A stretch of 64,000 bases of DNA from Phoronis australis (taxonomy: Eukaryota; Phoronida; Phoronidae), in NCBI GenBank assembly GCA_002633005.1, contig NMRA01000025.1:1515541-1579540 (forward strand), in the 5' to 3' direction. The notes beneath the pieces were generated by a model. It was not told the DNA's origin, ran no database searches, and was given only the letters and a program-made list of their open reading frames with translations. Shown in pieces: positions 1 through 12,075 of this stretch (the first letter of the stretch is position 1; each line of letters opens with the position of its first letter). The position numbers and the translations under genes are program-made.

Positions 1-463
1 CATGTTTTTCGGCAGATTATTTAAACACTTAAACCAGACTGTTCACGTGACATATCACATCCTATATATGGTAACTGTGCATTGAACTTGTAAGTACATT
101 TTCTGAAAATAGTTAAATAACAACATTTGATATTGTAGTTACCGAGGAATCGGCGCCTGAGTTGCAGACGATATAATATTTAGCAATTGAAAATTGAGAC
201 AGAGCTGTCATATAATTAACAGTCTTGTTCCAGATGTTACGTTTGGGACCTGGTTGCATGTCTAGTGTTATTTATACTGCTGCAATTGTATTACTTTAGA
301 ATTTTTTCGGAAAGTTTGATGATCGAACCAGCTAACGACGTCGACCTACCTTTTGAACTTTCCATGTCAGAGATCACTGGGGAAATAGTGCGGGAGGTGA
401 ATACGGAAAACAATATCACATGGCCGTATTGCACTCGGCTGATGCAATGCGTATGGGATTACG
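1..463. other. left-edge intergenic sequence
   Basis: No recognisable gene. A short plus-strand reading frame from about 265 runs into the MITE that starts at 464 and resembles no family I know, so I do not call it. I see no splice signals that would tie it to the Ig exon further right. Confidence 0.4.
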
Positions 464-621
464 CAGTGGCGGATTTAGAGTGGGGCCAAGGGGGCCATGC
501 CCCCCCCTAAGATTCTCCTAGTTTACATTTGTCAGATGGGGGGGTGCGAATATCTGACGGTCAAAATCCTGGCTAATAGTTTGCCATGCCCCCCAACTCA
601 AAATCCTGGATCCGCCCCCTG
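464..621. mobile_element. hAT-like MITE, CAGNGGCGG terminal repeats
   Basis: The element begins CAGTGGCGGATTTAGAG and ends in the complement of a related sequence (AAATCCTGGATCCGCCCCCTG), giving terminal inverted repeats around a 158-bp G- and C-rich body with no coding capacity. The 5-bp direct repeat TTACG lies immediately outside both ends (459-463 and 622-626) and fits a target-site duplication. A related copy in the other orientation is at 35679-35817, also with a 5-bp flank repeat. CA/TG ends fit the hAT superfamily; the assignment is inferred. Confidence 0.75.
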
Positions 622-1197
622 TTACGCTCTATAATCCTTGTCTATCATCAAAAGCTTTCACTTGACAAATTTGAAAGCCGTTTTTTGAATGATGATTAAA
701 CTCGTGGAACGCACTTGGGTGACAGTGCACGTGACAACACTACGTGAAACAGTTTGTTTGCTTCCCCAGGACGCATTTTGATAATGCTGCTCTATAGGCC
801 TATGTGATCACTGTTTCGGTGAAAAAGCACATTGCAGAGAACATATTGCTATTGTATGCTTCCACACTAATTGCGCCTCTATATTGGCTTTGCGCATGTT
901 GAACTGTGGCAAATCGGTTGGCGTGGCCTGATTGCGTTTGCTGGATCTGCTGATTGTTCTTCGAAAATAGTCTACTCCAGTCACTGCTTGAAAAAATGCG
1001 ATCCGTAGACACAAGAAACTCGCTAAACGCATTTTCATATTTTTATATTGAAATGCATTTGAAGCCAAGATTTTCTTCCGAAGATTTTCTTGCACCTACG
1101 GAGCACAGTCGTCATATGTGTTTACAAATGAGCCTATACCTGGATACTTGACAAATCTAACTTGTCACACCACCTAGGGCCTACTTTCTTGCTCTAG
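622..1197. other. intergenic or intron sequence before the Ig exon
   Basis: No gene recognised. Short overlapping reading frames occur on both strands between 800 and 1150 but match nothing known. The last bases (1191-1197, GCTCTAG after a pyrimidine-rich stretch) look like the splice acceptor of the Ig exon. Confidence 0.4.
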
Positions 1198-1587
1198 AAC
1201 CTCAGGTGGACCCGTCTCCCAAACTTGCCATTTTCGGCGGTAATCTCACGCTGCTGTGCGCGTATACGCCATCGGCTGCAGAATATATTACGAAGATCGA
1301 ATGGCGACGATCGGCGGCGAAACTGGTCTTTTTCGAACAGTCTTGGGATCACCCTGACGGCGAGCCAGTCATAACCTGGTTTGGTGCATTTCGTTCAGCA
1401 AAACAGCCAGGTGTGTCAGAAAACGCGGCATTCCACGGTTCTACGTATGGACGGTCAAATGGTGTTGCGACGATTACAATTTTTAACGTGGGATATGCGA
1501 TAGAAGGAGAATACACGTGTGCATTCACTCTGGGCACCAGTGACGGGTTTAAAACTGCGGAGGCAAACGTTGTCGTCAAACTTGGAG
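1198..1587 (+). CDS. immunoglobulin V-like domain exon (orphan, partial gene)
   Basis: A single exon encodes one Ig-fold domain. The translated frame shows the first Cys in LTLLCAY, the core Trp in KIEWRR about 15 residues later, and the F-strand signature EGEYTCAF with the second Cys; the two Cys are 87 residues apart, long for a V-set domain. The exon is bounded by acceptor GCTCTAG (ends 1197) and donor GTAGGA (starts 1588). With these borders it is 390 nt and phase 1-1, the symmetric phase usual for Ig-domain exons in animals. The frame also opens at a second possible acceptor CTCAG ending at 1205, but that would give phase 0-1. No signal peptide, transmembrane or neighbouring Ig exon could be joined with confidence, so the parent gene is unknown: a cell-surface or secreted Ig receptor fragment, or a decayed copy. 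Confidence 0.6.
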
Positions 1588-2710
1588 GTAGGATTTCTGT
1601 AGTGAAGTTAGAAGGCGGGGTTGGGGCCCACGTACCGACCAGGACAGGGTTCAGAGGGTGATGACACGGATTTCAGTGGGGAGAGTAATGGTCAACCGGA
1701 GTGGCGGCGTTAAATTCGAGTGGCAAATCTGTTGATTTGCAGGGGTTTCACGATACTTGCGGCAGCGGACAGAATAGGAAAATGATAACGACACCGACAT
1801 CATTTGTGAAACTTTCCGTGTCCTTTACCCTTTTGAGACACATGCTGTGTTTGTCAAGGCCAGGAGCTGCAGTTTGGAGAAGCTTCGCCTTACTTCCTGT
1901 TACAAATCGGGCACTGGTGATCATAATTCACCTGGAAAAGTAAATAGCAATACTGGAGGATCTGGAAAGTTGTAAGGGTGTCCCAACCTCAATTTTTGAA
2001 GATATATTGACCACTAAGCAATGACCATCGCCTCTTTTGGCCCGAACCAGAGGCGATGGTCATTGCCTAATTGACCACGTGACCCCCTTCTAAATCCGCC
2101 CATAGATAAGATTTCAAATTGGTTAAAAAATATATATTAAAACCGAGTAATGTTGAAATTCGGTGCAGGATATGAAACTGAGAAGACCTGGAGGCGAAAG
2201 TAGTAGAGATCAGGGAATTAGGATGGCAATGTTGTGGCAGCTGCTGCGATGTTTGACCAAGTCGAATTTGGCAGGATTAGTGATAAAGTACCTGTGTAAA
2301 GGGGACATGAAGGGGCCAATGAACATACACACTCTCAAAACAACTTGAAAAATCTATATCAATAGATACTGGTATAAAGGTTTGCCAGAGTAATCACTGA
2401 ATTCCCAGTCAAAAACCTATAACATGGAATCGATGTCAGAAAACAGTACGAACCCAGTAATTCGCGATGCAGCGACGTTTTGTATTGACAGAGACTGTGT
2501 CGTCTTTGGTACTTTGAAATCCCCCGAAAACATGACGCCTGTCTTCACACTATCAAATGTTGCGTGTGGCCGTGTCAATTTGTCATGTGCCGTGACAAGT
2601 TCATCTGTATTGTGAAAAAATATCTGTTTACGACTTTTGTCAACAATGTTTTCTATAATTTTTTAATTTGATTGCCGGTGGTAAATTAGAGTTCTCCTGT
2701 CTTTTCTCAG
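1588..2710. other. sequence between Ig exon and hAT remnant
   Basis: No domain recognised. At 1663-2110 there is repetitive-looking sequence; the segment near 2090-2105 (CTAAATCCGCCC) resembles the inner end of the CAGNGGCGG MITE family and may be a truncated relative. Short reading frames at 1701, 2163 and 2424 match nothing known to me. Confidence 0.3.
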
Positions 2711-2758
2711 GAACAGGGAAACGAGAATATCCAGAAATGGGAAGAGCAGTGTCGGCAG
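2711..2758 (+). CDS. possible small 48-nt exon
   Basis: A 48-nt open segment encoding a charged, Gln/Glu-rich 16-residue peptide lies between a strong acceptor (CTTTTCTCAG ending 2710) and a consensus donor (GTAAGTGA starting 2759). It is phase 0-0 if its open frame is used, which does not match the phase-1 end of the Ig exon upstream, so a direct splice between them is unlikely. It may be a chance pair of splice signals or belong to a gene interrupted by the gap at 2950. Confidence 0.2.
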
Positions 2759-2949
2759 GTAAGTGATCTTAAACTTGTCGGTTATCAACCTTTGTTAAGT
2801 TAAGTGTAATTTGAGATGACGAGCTTGCTGGATTATGTAATTAACTTTTCCGTCTTCTCCTACACCACCATCCATTTGTATTATCGGCTTGTCTTCATAC
2901 AATAAGCCACAGCGCACGATTCGATGGTTGATTACGACTAAGAGAAGAG

Positions 2950-2950
2950 N
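2950..2950. other. single-N assembly gap
   Basis: One ambiguous base. Because the hAT reading frame starts directly after it and nothing before it continues the transposase, I read it as a contig join rather than a single miscalled base. Confidence 0.6.
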
Positions 2951-3529
2951 TCAATACGGGACAGGTTTGATCAAGAAGATTACAAAATTTATATGCAGTG
3001 TGAGGAGCTGATACTCAAGGCGGCAAAAGGGGAAAACTTTGAAAATGAATACCAAGATGTTATCAGTTTTTATGAAGATGATTTTGATTCAACACTGCGC
3101 TGTCACCTGGCTACGTTTGGGGCCAATTATGCACAGGATGGTAGTCAAGAGGTAACATTGTCTCGTGTTGTGGATCATTTGCAGAAATTATCAGCCGGTC
3201 AAAAACACTTGATCGAAAATGTAATTAAACTAGCAAACTTGCTGTTAGTGATGCCTGCAACAAATGCCAGTAGCGAACGAGCATTTAGTGCTCTTAGGCG
3301 TGTTAAGTCATATTTACGTTCCACAATGGGACAGGGGAGGTTGAACCATTTAATGTTGCTCCATGTTCACAAAGACATGTGCGATAAGCTAAATTTGGTG
3401 GATGTGGCAAACGATTTTGTACGAGGAAGTGAAATGCGAAAGGCACAACTCGGGGTTTTTACCACGTTAGACTTAGCTGCAGCCCGAGTTCCTGTGTGCA
3501 GCAGGGCAACGTCCACTGATTTATGTTGA
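2951..3529 (+). pseudogene. hAT-superfamily transposase, C-terminal fragment
   Basis: The reading frame is open from the N at 2950 to a stop at 3527-3529. It contains the hallmark hAT C-terminal dimerisation motif: a hydrophobic run (ANLLLVMPATNASSERAFS) followed by a basic RRVKSYLRS segment and a NHLMLLHVHKD helix. The upstream part (RDRFDQEDYKIY and CEELILKAAKGE) resembles the ZMYM-like/DUF4371 branch of hAT proteins. In that family the C-terminal dimer interface and last catalytic residue are in this region, while the zinc finger and first catalytic residues lie several hundred residues upstream and are absent here. The missing N-terminus is either lost or hidden by the gap. The first Met is at 2993 but translation is open before it. 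A poly(A)-like AATAAA follows the stop at about 3535. Confidence 0.85.
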
Positions 3530-6338
3530 AGAGTAAATAAAAACATTTATAATTATTTCACACCTTCATTCTTACTGTTCAGCAAGAGTAATCGTATGAG
3601 CGGCATGTATGTTGCTCCAAAAATTTCCAGTCAATCTTAACAAAAAATTAACTCTAAAAGTACAGCATCTGTTACACACCTTATTATTAGTAGACATATT
3701 TTTTCATATAATTCAAAACGTACCTAGTGGTTGCAGTAGTTCATTTTACAGCGTTGATATATACACCCCAGTGCAACGCAGTGGTTAGAAGTTACGTATC
3801 GACCAGGGTCGGTGCCCCCCCAATAATTTTTACCTTCCTACGGGCCTGGGCCCAAGTCATCTATTTCACTGTAATTAATCAAAACGGAATTGATGGTTGT
3901 TTTAATACACCAATTATCTTCAACCGAAGATTAACAGATCGATCTAAGGAATGAAATAAGGTTTTAAGGGTGAAAATAGTGGCGTAATCGGATTCAAAAA
4001 GGAAATGAAGGGCCACGACAGACATGTGCATTTACAGATGTAAAAGTTTGATCACAGTGCTCGATTATGTCAAGAATGGTGAAGAAGTCCCCTTGGGAGA
4101 AATCATTTTTATCTGGCAAAATGACTTTCCTTCAAAGACCAATTTTGCTCTTCAAGCACCTATTTTGTGCCATTGGTTGGCGTTTGACTTCAGGCTATTG
4201 TACCGAAATTACTGCCACGTACTAAGAACAATATAGTGCTCACTTTATTACGCACACACTATCAATCTACCGTATTGGGTTATACTCATTTTTTCAACGA
4301 TCGTTTCTCTTGAGCATTTGCCAAATGTAGACACGGCAAATTCCATTGCCTTGTTTAAGTGGTGTAAAGTAATGTTCAGTTTATTTAGCGTCGGGTTTAA
4401 AATATAACAAGTTAACATTAGCACAAGTGTTAGTTTCTGACGATGGAGTTAATATTTACAAAGTGCACAATAGCACAGATCCAGAATGAGGTGGCTCTGC
4501 TACAGGGTGTCCATCGAAACAGAAACCCTGGGGAAAACGGATATCCCGGAGTCGAAAACAGACCACCGCACCTTCAAAACAGCTAACCACCCCGTTAAAC
4601 ACTTACAGGGTGTCTCGAAATTACGGGTCAAAATAGTCGCTAGAAAAGAATTCGAGGCGTGCTTTAAGCGGCAGCATTTAAACACTCCGTAGAAGAAACG
4701 AATTGTTTTTGGGGGGGTTTAGACCACAAACCGACATACTAATCCCGCGAAGAAACTGGTTTTCTGCATAAGAAAGGCTTCTCAGCGGAAAAAAGATTTT
4801 TCCGCGGAGGAAGTGATTTTATGTAAGCTGCACACAATTCATAGACATAATATAGTAAGAATTTGAAAATGACGGCAATAACATCAGTAATGCATAGCAA
4901 ACCAGATGCTTCGTTTTATCAACGCTAAACCATCAGGTGAGGGATTAAAGAGTTCCCACCACGCATTGTCTTAGTTTTTGAGGTTCATCTTTGGGCCACC
5001 GTATTATTCCGACGAGAGGTGATTTTGGATCTAAAAAGTCTCTGGAGACACACTTAAAAGTGTAATCACACCGTTTGTACATATAACCCTCATGTTATGA
5101 AAACGCCTTCATCAAACGAGTGACAAATGGGTATACAAGCAGACAGTTTGACAAATTCCACCTCAACGAGCCCATAGATGTAATTTTACATGCACTTGTC
5201 CTCGTTTGTGCCATGCCATGGAACTTTGCTCTACCGAATGACAAAACCGACTTTCATGGGAAATTCGCTACTCGACATCAAGCTTTTCGAGCGATGCACC
5301 TCTCGAGTCAGTTGAAACCGACTACAGTGTGAAAGGGTTGACGTAGTCTTACTGCACAATTCAGTTTTCCAGTGGCCAGTCAGCTGCATGAAACAGTCCC
5401 AAATAGGGACTCAGCTAACGCCCGTAAGTCATTTTGCGTATTTGTGTCTTTATGGACTCAAAGATGCAATATTTTTCAATTATTTCATCTTATTATGAAC
5501 TCCTCTTTGATTAGTGATATTTTCTTGTAATATAGCTAAAAACTGAGCTCAGAGTTCATTGAAAATAAATAGGGACTTCGTCCTTAAATTGGGGGTGTTG
5601 CATGAAAAGATCCCTACTTATTTTCGATAATATTGACAATTTAACGTAGAGTTCACTTTCGATTTGTATCAAAGTCAAAAGTTGACTTATTAATGAAATT
5701 AAAACAATACACTAAATTGCAACCGATGTTTTTACAAGTCCAAAACCACACAGTAGATTTAGGGAACTTAGTCGAGTCCGTGTACAGAAGTCCACGAGGA
5801 CTCAATGAAGAAAACAAAAACGGTATCGTAGAAAAATCCGCCAATGATTTGTATGTTCGCGAGAACTAGAGGATATATGTGAAGTGATTTATTTCTTGTA
5901 AGTTTCATGAACAAGCGAGACGAATAAACAACTTAAAACGTTGATTAAAAAATTTGCAATTTCTTTAGTTGTATTTATGTGTGGCTGAACCTGTCGAAAT
6001 CATACTAGTGTATATACATCGGCCACCTTGCCGACCACTGATCTAAAACCTAGCGCAGACGGAGAATTATGAACTCAGATTGGTGTCTCAAGTAGAAAAT
6101 AGCTTAACCCTAACGGAGACGGGGAGTTACACATATAAATGAACACATCTGGGTTTCCTTTACCTCACGAGTGTAAATCATAGAATGCAAATGAGGACAA
6201 GTGAACATAGTGCTTGTACGATGGCGTGATCACACAAATCTCGAGCCAATGGTTTTATCTCTCGGTTGCTCATTGTACCAGTGTTAAGCTATTGATTTTA
6301 GCTGATCTTCACAGCTCTCCGTCTGTGCTAAGCCAAAT
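3530..6338. other. intergenic, no recognisable gene
   Basis: No coding domain seen. A short inverted repeat occurs at about 5562-5635, where a segment like AAAATAAATAGGGAC is mirrored by ATCCCTACTTATTTT. Imperfect inverted copies of a GCGCAGACGGAGA-type motif occur near 6054, 6113 and 6320, suggesting an old foldback element from about 6045 to 6337. C- and G-rich runs near 3810-3850 look like repeat ends. Confidence 0.35.
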
Positions 6339-6418
6339 CATGGGTGGCGCACCATAGGGGGCTGGGGGGGGGGGGGAGGGCTGTAGCCCCCACTTTTTTC
6401 AGTGCTACGCCGCCCATG
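6339..6418. mobile_element. short foldback element with G-run
   Basis: An 80-bp sequence begins CATGGGTGGCG and ends CGCCGCCCATG, so the ends are near-complementary, enclosing a run of about 15 G and its C-rich counterpart. It looks like a tiny non-autonomous DNA transposon. No clear target duplication. Confidence 0.5.
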
Positions 6419-6740
6419 CAAAGACTACGTTTTAAAGAATTTTTAACTCGAATAGCAGTCAAGTTTATATTTCCAATCAAACTACATTACATCACGACCT
6501 AGTCTAATGTCACAAACACTTGTCAACTAATTTACAAAAATATCCCCACCACTCAGGAACAACAATGTACAATTAAAGCGCCATCTTCTGTTTTTTCCAT
6601 ACAATCTCTCAGAAAACACAAAACATTCCAAGTTTGGAAAACCTCGGAACGTCATATCTCAGAAAGCGCATGCTGGACTCGTATGTAACTTTCACGTACA
6701 CTTAAAGGAGAATGCCCCCCAAAAAACAACCTATTTTTGC

Positions 6741-6936
6741 TTGCGCGCACCTAGGGAGGGGGGGGGGAGAAGTGGACAAAAAAGTCCGCCTCAGAGAAAC
6801 AAAAAGTCCAAGAAAACGAGACAAAAGTCCACTAACAAGGCGCAGGTTACAGTCCTGACCGGTTTTTTTGTTACCAAAAGGTCCGTACGTCGCCACAAAT
6901 TCGAGCCCCCCATATTAAAGGCTGGGTGCGCGCATG
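6741..6936. mobile_element. MITE with TGCGCGCACC ends, copy 1
   Basis: The left end TTGCGCGCACCTAGGG is complementary to the right end GGCTGGGTGCGCGCATG. The body holds AGTCC-containing blocks (AAAAAGTCCG, CAAAAGTCCAC, AAAAGGTCCG). A related copy in opposite orientation is at 33267-33516. The plus-strand frame through it (6741-7094) is a by-product and not a gene. Confidence 0.6.
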
Positions 6937-8400
6937 TTTTGTATCAATTTAGATCGAGTAGTTCCACTCGATCACAGCAAGTTCAGTTGTTTTACCGGAC
7001 ACCTGACGGCAGATGGAGGTGTTTGAAAATAACCAATGAACGCAGTCTGTTCAGCCGTTCGAAACACGCTTACTGGTGTCAACTTATCGCTTGAATGCAT
7101 CGTTTTACACCAATAGATCATCAAATTTCGGCGCTAAGCCCTTGCAAATACAGCAAATTCTTGAACAAACGTGTTTTTTTATTTCACTGTTACGGATTTT
7201 TAGGTATTTGAACGTACCGTAGCCTACAGAGTTCGGCCAAGGAGTGTAGACTCCTAAGTTCTGTTGGCCAATTGATGGTCGATCGCGGGAGTTTGGGTCT
7301 ATTTGGTGATAAATACGAATCATTCTTCCGTGAAATAAAGACATGAAAGATAGCTGTGTGTTGTACTTTTAGACTTGCGATTTCTTTCCAGCCAGTGCCT
7401 CGAACCCCGAACAGGCCCGTCGCGGCCGCCGCCGCGCGGACTGGACATCACGAACTTAAACCAGCTTAAATTGGAAACTAAACCTCCAGTCACGAAAATA
7501 CTATACTTGTGAGCTAAAGAAATAATACACATAATTATTTTGATGAATTAGCCACGAAGCTGCAAATCTACTTACTTGTCGGGGGCCGCGAAGTCAAGTT
7601 GCCCTTTTACATAACCGTCAGGGCAAACGTTGTACAGTAACAATGATGTGAATAATGTATTTGTATACCTAAATAAAGATTAAGAATTGTTTTCAAAATG
7701 TTCCACATTTGCATAGGACTTATATGTCTTACGGAAATATTCCAAAAAGACGCATATAACGAAATTTTGAATTCAGAAAACTGTTACGCGTTTTTGAGAT
7801 TCCACCTCGAAACTTACATCAATAGATTGGACACGTTATTGACACCGATGATGTTTGCTATGCGTGTACCTTTCTTTTATTGCTGAATTTCGTCAAAAAG
7901 ACTAAGTCACGTGACCCAACTCTTATTAAAATCGTATTCTGCAGGTTTTCTACTTTCAGAAAATATATTTTAATTTTACAAAGTTCAGTAGTTTTTTAGA
8001 TTTGGTTACATACACAGATCTGCCGATCACATTATACTTTAAATTTAACAAATTTACGGAAAAATCTCCTGTTTGAAAAACTGAAAAATTTGCTTAAGAT
8101 CGAAGCTTGTACCAAATTATAAATGTATTAGTCATATAAATGACCTTACTTGTAATTGTATTAGTCATGATAAATGACCTTCTATCGCCTACTCCGGTCT
8201 TTGTTTCATCTCTGGTAACGAGCTAGTGACGCACGAACTCTTATATATCATTCGGGACATATGTCGATCATAAATAAGCAAATTTTGACCGTCCCAAAGT
8301 CAAGAAAACTTTACCCGAGAAAGACCAATTTTGCATAGGCAGCTATTTTCGACGAAATGATGAATGCCAAAATTGCTCAGGTACCAATCTTCAGAATCAA
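6937..8400. other. intergenic, no recognisable gene
   Basis: No gene recognised. A GC-rich patch at about 7395-7445 (GGCCGCCGCCGCGCGG) stands out from the AT-rich surroundings but has no reading frame attached. The segment 7850-8000 (TTTGCTATGCGTGTACCTTTC and following) resembles sequences at 31370-31450 and 39240-39310, probably a diverged dispersed repeat. Confidence 0.35.
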
Positions 8401-8499
8401 GAATATAAATCGGTAAATAAAACAAGAATGGATCAACTGAAATTAGAAATTTTCGGATGTAATAACTTCCTTTGTTGTTTTATTTACCGATTTATATTC
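8401..8499. mobile_element. 99-bp foldback element
   Basis: The left arm GAATATAAATCGGTAAATAA is mirrored by TTATTTACCGATTTATATTC at the right end, with arms of about 25 bp. The left arm plus inner flank (to about 8440) also matches the opposite strand at 38158-38200, so it belongs to a dispersed family. Confidence 0.65.
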
Positions 8500-8845
8500 A
8501 TTTCATGAAACAATAGTATCCTTGGGAGGATCTGGATCGCCTTATTTAGTTTCAGATATATTTTCTACGTTATTCAGAATCAAGAAAATTCAATTTAGGC
8601 TTTAATTTCAGTGACCTAAACCGTATAAACGGTCGAACCTGGAGAATTTTCACCGTACAATTACATACCATCATCGACATAGTGTTTGAACGTCTGTCTT
8701 TCCAGGAAAAAAACTCAAAACACCCAACTAGAATTGTTGCCTTGCTGACTTTTATTCAAATAGTTAAATATTCACCCACCAACAAGCCAACTCAGGAAAT
8801 CAACACCTTTGCACACGTGCATTAAAGTATTGTACACAGCATCCG

Positions 8846-9088
8846 TCTGTTTCAAGAAGAGCAACTTAAAACTTAAGTCACAAATTTGGTCTTAGGTACC
8901 ATACAATTTCTAAAAAATAACCAAAACTCACTTTGGTTAAGTTACAGAGACAATTTGTACCAATTAATTCCAGATAGTTATGTGCCCACGATAATTACTT
9001 GGATAAACTTTTTTTTATTTAATTGCCAAGCGTTAGCCTAAGACCTAATTTCTGACATCAGTCCTACTCACGTTTCATGAAACAGACC
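8846..9088. mobile_element. foldback MITE family F1, copy a
   Basis: The left end GTCTGTTTCAAGAAGAGCAA with inner CACAAATTTGGTCTTAGG is mirrored by inner CCTAAGACCTAATTTCTG and outer GTTTCATGAAACAGAC at the right. It is about 243 bp and non-coding. It shares its ends and AT-rich core with copies at 11826, 12076, 21166 and 52238. Confidence 0.65.
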
Positions 9089-11825
9089 CCAGTGGCTGGT
9101 CGCATAAAACAGTCCCAAAAGACACCCAACCATGTCCCTAAATTTTCTGCACATTTGAAGACTTCGTGCAAACACTGACTGTCATCTCTTCTATTGTATC
9201 TTCATTGCAGGGCAAGTTTTAGTTGTCTTCACATTACTGCAACTTCCCTGACTTGTGGACTTGGTCCTTAATCCCTTTCATTGAGAGAAAGGTTCAGTTT
9301 TCAGCCGTGTAACAAGAAATTGTCACAAGTAAAAGCAGAGCTCCCAATAAATATAAAATGATGGAAAGTACAACACAAGTGAGTGATCAAGGTCTACATA
9401 TACAGCAGCGCTGAAATCCAGGGGACATAACTGAGCCACTATTGACAGTTTCATGCAATTGCAGACACAGAAGCCTCTTTCACTTAAGTGTCTCATTTCT
9501 TACAGTCAGAATGCAGACTCATGCCAAAAGTTACAACTGCTCGCACCTCTCGTCTAGGCTGTGTGCAACACAAAAAAAAAACATGGACAAGTTACCACAT
9601 TTCAGTGAAACAGGCTGCAGGACAGTTCCTGGATTGCAGTACACATTCGTGTGACATTTTTGGAGCAAAGATGTTCATGGTACCTGCTGAACACTCAATA
9701 CACAATGAACTAATATAAGTCGGAGAAAAAATTCACAAACTCACTTCCTCACAGGCTTTCAATTGTATATCAATAAAAAAGTAATGCCTAAAGTATGGTC
9801 GGATATCTGTAAACACAATAACATATGCACTCTACTTCACCAAGTCAACTGCCCAATGATGACAGAGTACAAAAATTATTTGTTTTACGCAAGTCACGAA
9901 GTTCCTAAATTGGCCATTGCTATTTAGTCTTAATTTTCAACCACAATACATACATGCACTACATACCTACACAGTAACTTCAAATCCCATTCTACACAGG
10001 CACAGATCAAGTAATATCAACTCTTAGCTCATAACCTATTGATTTCTGAACGCCTACTACATACCCTGCTCAAGATTCGTCACTTCTATTTTGTAAAGCT
10101 CAGAGAACATCTCGAGAAGTAACAAAGCTGGTAACACTATTAACTGGTTTTGCTACTTAAATACTTTCAACCCAGCATAGTTACTAGCACTTTCAACAGG
10201 TTACAAATAAAATAAAACAAAACTAAAAAAACACCTGAAGTACATGGATTACGAACAGATCTGTTTTCATCAGAATAGCTAGGTATTTCAGTGTCTTTTT
10301 ATAAAAAATCTACAACTTGTCAGTTCATCCTTTAATGAGATTACCCCCGAAAAACGATAGAAATTACACAAAACAATAGAATGACATTTTTAGGTCAATA
10401 AAACTGGGCATTAGGGTAAAATGCCTTGGAGCCTATGTGAAACCATTTACAATGACAAAAGTGTCTCATTGGAAAACAAAGCTAAACGAAATTTTGAGCA
10501 TCATTTTCAACATAAGCGTCAACAATAGCAAACCTAGATGTATATAGAAACACCCATCTAATGCTAACCTAGTTGTATATAGAAACACCGGTCTAATGCT
10601 AACCAAAATCCCAAGCCACAGGTCACCACTACCAACCCATGATACAAAATGAAACAGCTCAAACTAACATCTAGTCTCTTCTCAACTACTCTTAATCATC
10701 TAGGAGACTACAACAGATGTCAGTGACACCTAGAGGGGGAGGCAATATAACCAGAGTGCTACTACAGAGGCCAATACACTTCTGCCACCTTAAATGAAAT
10801 CAAATTAAATTAGGTAGAATCAAAGAATAGCCTACATGGGATTTTTTAATTCTTCAAGTTTCGCCAAACGAATTTCTGAAACATAAGGTCACATTAATCG
10901 CTTTTTATAGATTAAAACCAGTTGTAACCACCACTGAACACCATACTGGCTTTTGTCAATTCCATGTGTTTCAAAGTCCCCTCATAAGTATGTATTAACC
11001 CAAACTTGTGCATTGGCACACAGTGCAATAGCTCCTCAATGTTCATTTCAATAACGAAGAAAACACGCACGTAATTTACATTAATTCCTAGATCTTCAAT
11101 AGGACACAATCATCATCATAACAGGGGAGTAATCTAAAACAACTGACGTGAACGCAAATAGAAAGCTGTTCGCATGCAACTAGCTTTTCACTGAGCATTT
11201 GACAAAAGCCTAGCTTTTAGGCACATGGACCTAAATAGGTGCTTATAAAGAAAACAGGAAAATGTTCAGGCCCAGTGAATAGCCAAGCAAGTCATAAGAT
11301 GTAGTCATCGAATTTGTATTTCTATGGTCTGAAAGTGTGAAATTTCTAGATAACCAGACAACTGGGCAATTTGTAAGGTGATTCTACACAGGTGCTGCAG
11401 TTCTTCAGAACCATGTGGTAACCACAAGATTTCTGTAATGCCTTTATTATATTACAAGTGATGACCTCTACACTCACCACCGATGGTTTTAAGGTGCTTC
11501 AACCCCCTAGTAATGAAACCTGTAATTATATTTCAGACTAACAAATACGGTAATACATAGATACACTATGCCTACCCCCTCTTGCACTTAATTGCATTGT
11601 TTTTTTTTGAGAATTCTTTCACCAGCTTTCCATTAAAAACAGTGTGGTAGAACCTAGCCATATCTACAGACACAAAACACTCTGCGTAAAATGCTGCCTT
11701 CAAAAATTGCTAGCTGGGAGCCTTTCGCATTGGCAAATAAATATTTAACGGATAAGATTCATCGCTATACTAACATAAATAACAAATAGGGCCTGTGTTA
11801 ACTCAAGCAAACAATAACATAGAAG
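9089..11825. other. intergenic downstream of the transporter gene
   Basis: No gene recognised on either strand. A tandem pair of about 34 bp occurs at 10538-10605 (TATATAGAAACACC followed by GGTCTAATGCTAACC types). TTTATT motifs (minus-strand AATAAA), for example near 11443, could serve the transporter 3' UTR but cannot be assigned. Confidence 0.35.
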
Positions 11826-12074
11826 GACTGTTACATGAGAAATGACTAAGAATTTAAGTCAGAAATTCGGTCTCACACAACACAACTACTCGCGAAAGTA
11901 ACTGAGCCTCACCTGAGCAAAAGTGCACAAAGTCTCTGAGAATATACACGACTGCTAGTTATTTCTAGACTGAGATGTTCTCGTAATTACGTGACTTAAA
12001 TCTTTCCCACCGATTGAGAAGAGGGAGCGAGAGACCGAATTTCTGTCCTAAGTCTCATTCATGAAACAAATCCT
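11826..12074. mobile_element. foldback MITE family F1, copy b
   Basis: The left part (GACTGTTACATGAGAAATGA then AAGTCAGAAATTCGGTCTC) is mirrored by GAGACCGAATTTCTGTCC and CATTCATGAAACAAATCC at the right. The core has CTCTGAGAATATA followed by TGCTAGTTATT, as in other copies. About 249 bp, non-coding, directly next to copy c. Confidence 0.6.
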
Positions 12075-12075
12075 G

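Noticed and set aside
265-510. 81-codon frame with hydrophobic start, possible signal peptide
   Set aside because: It runs into the MITE at 464, shows no cleavage-site logic and cannot be spliced to the Ig exon with confidence.
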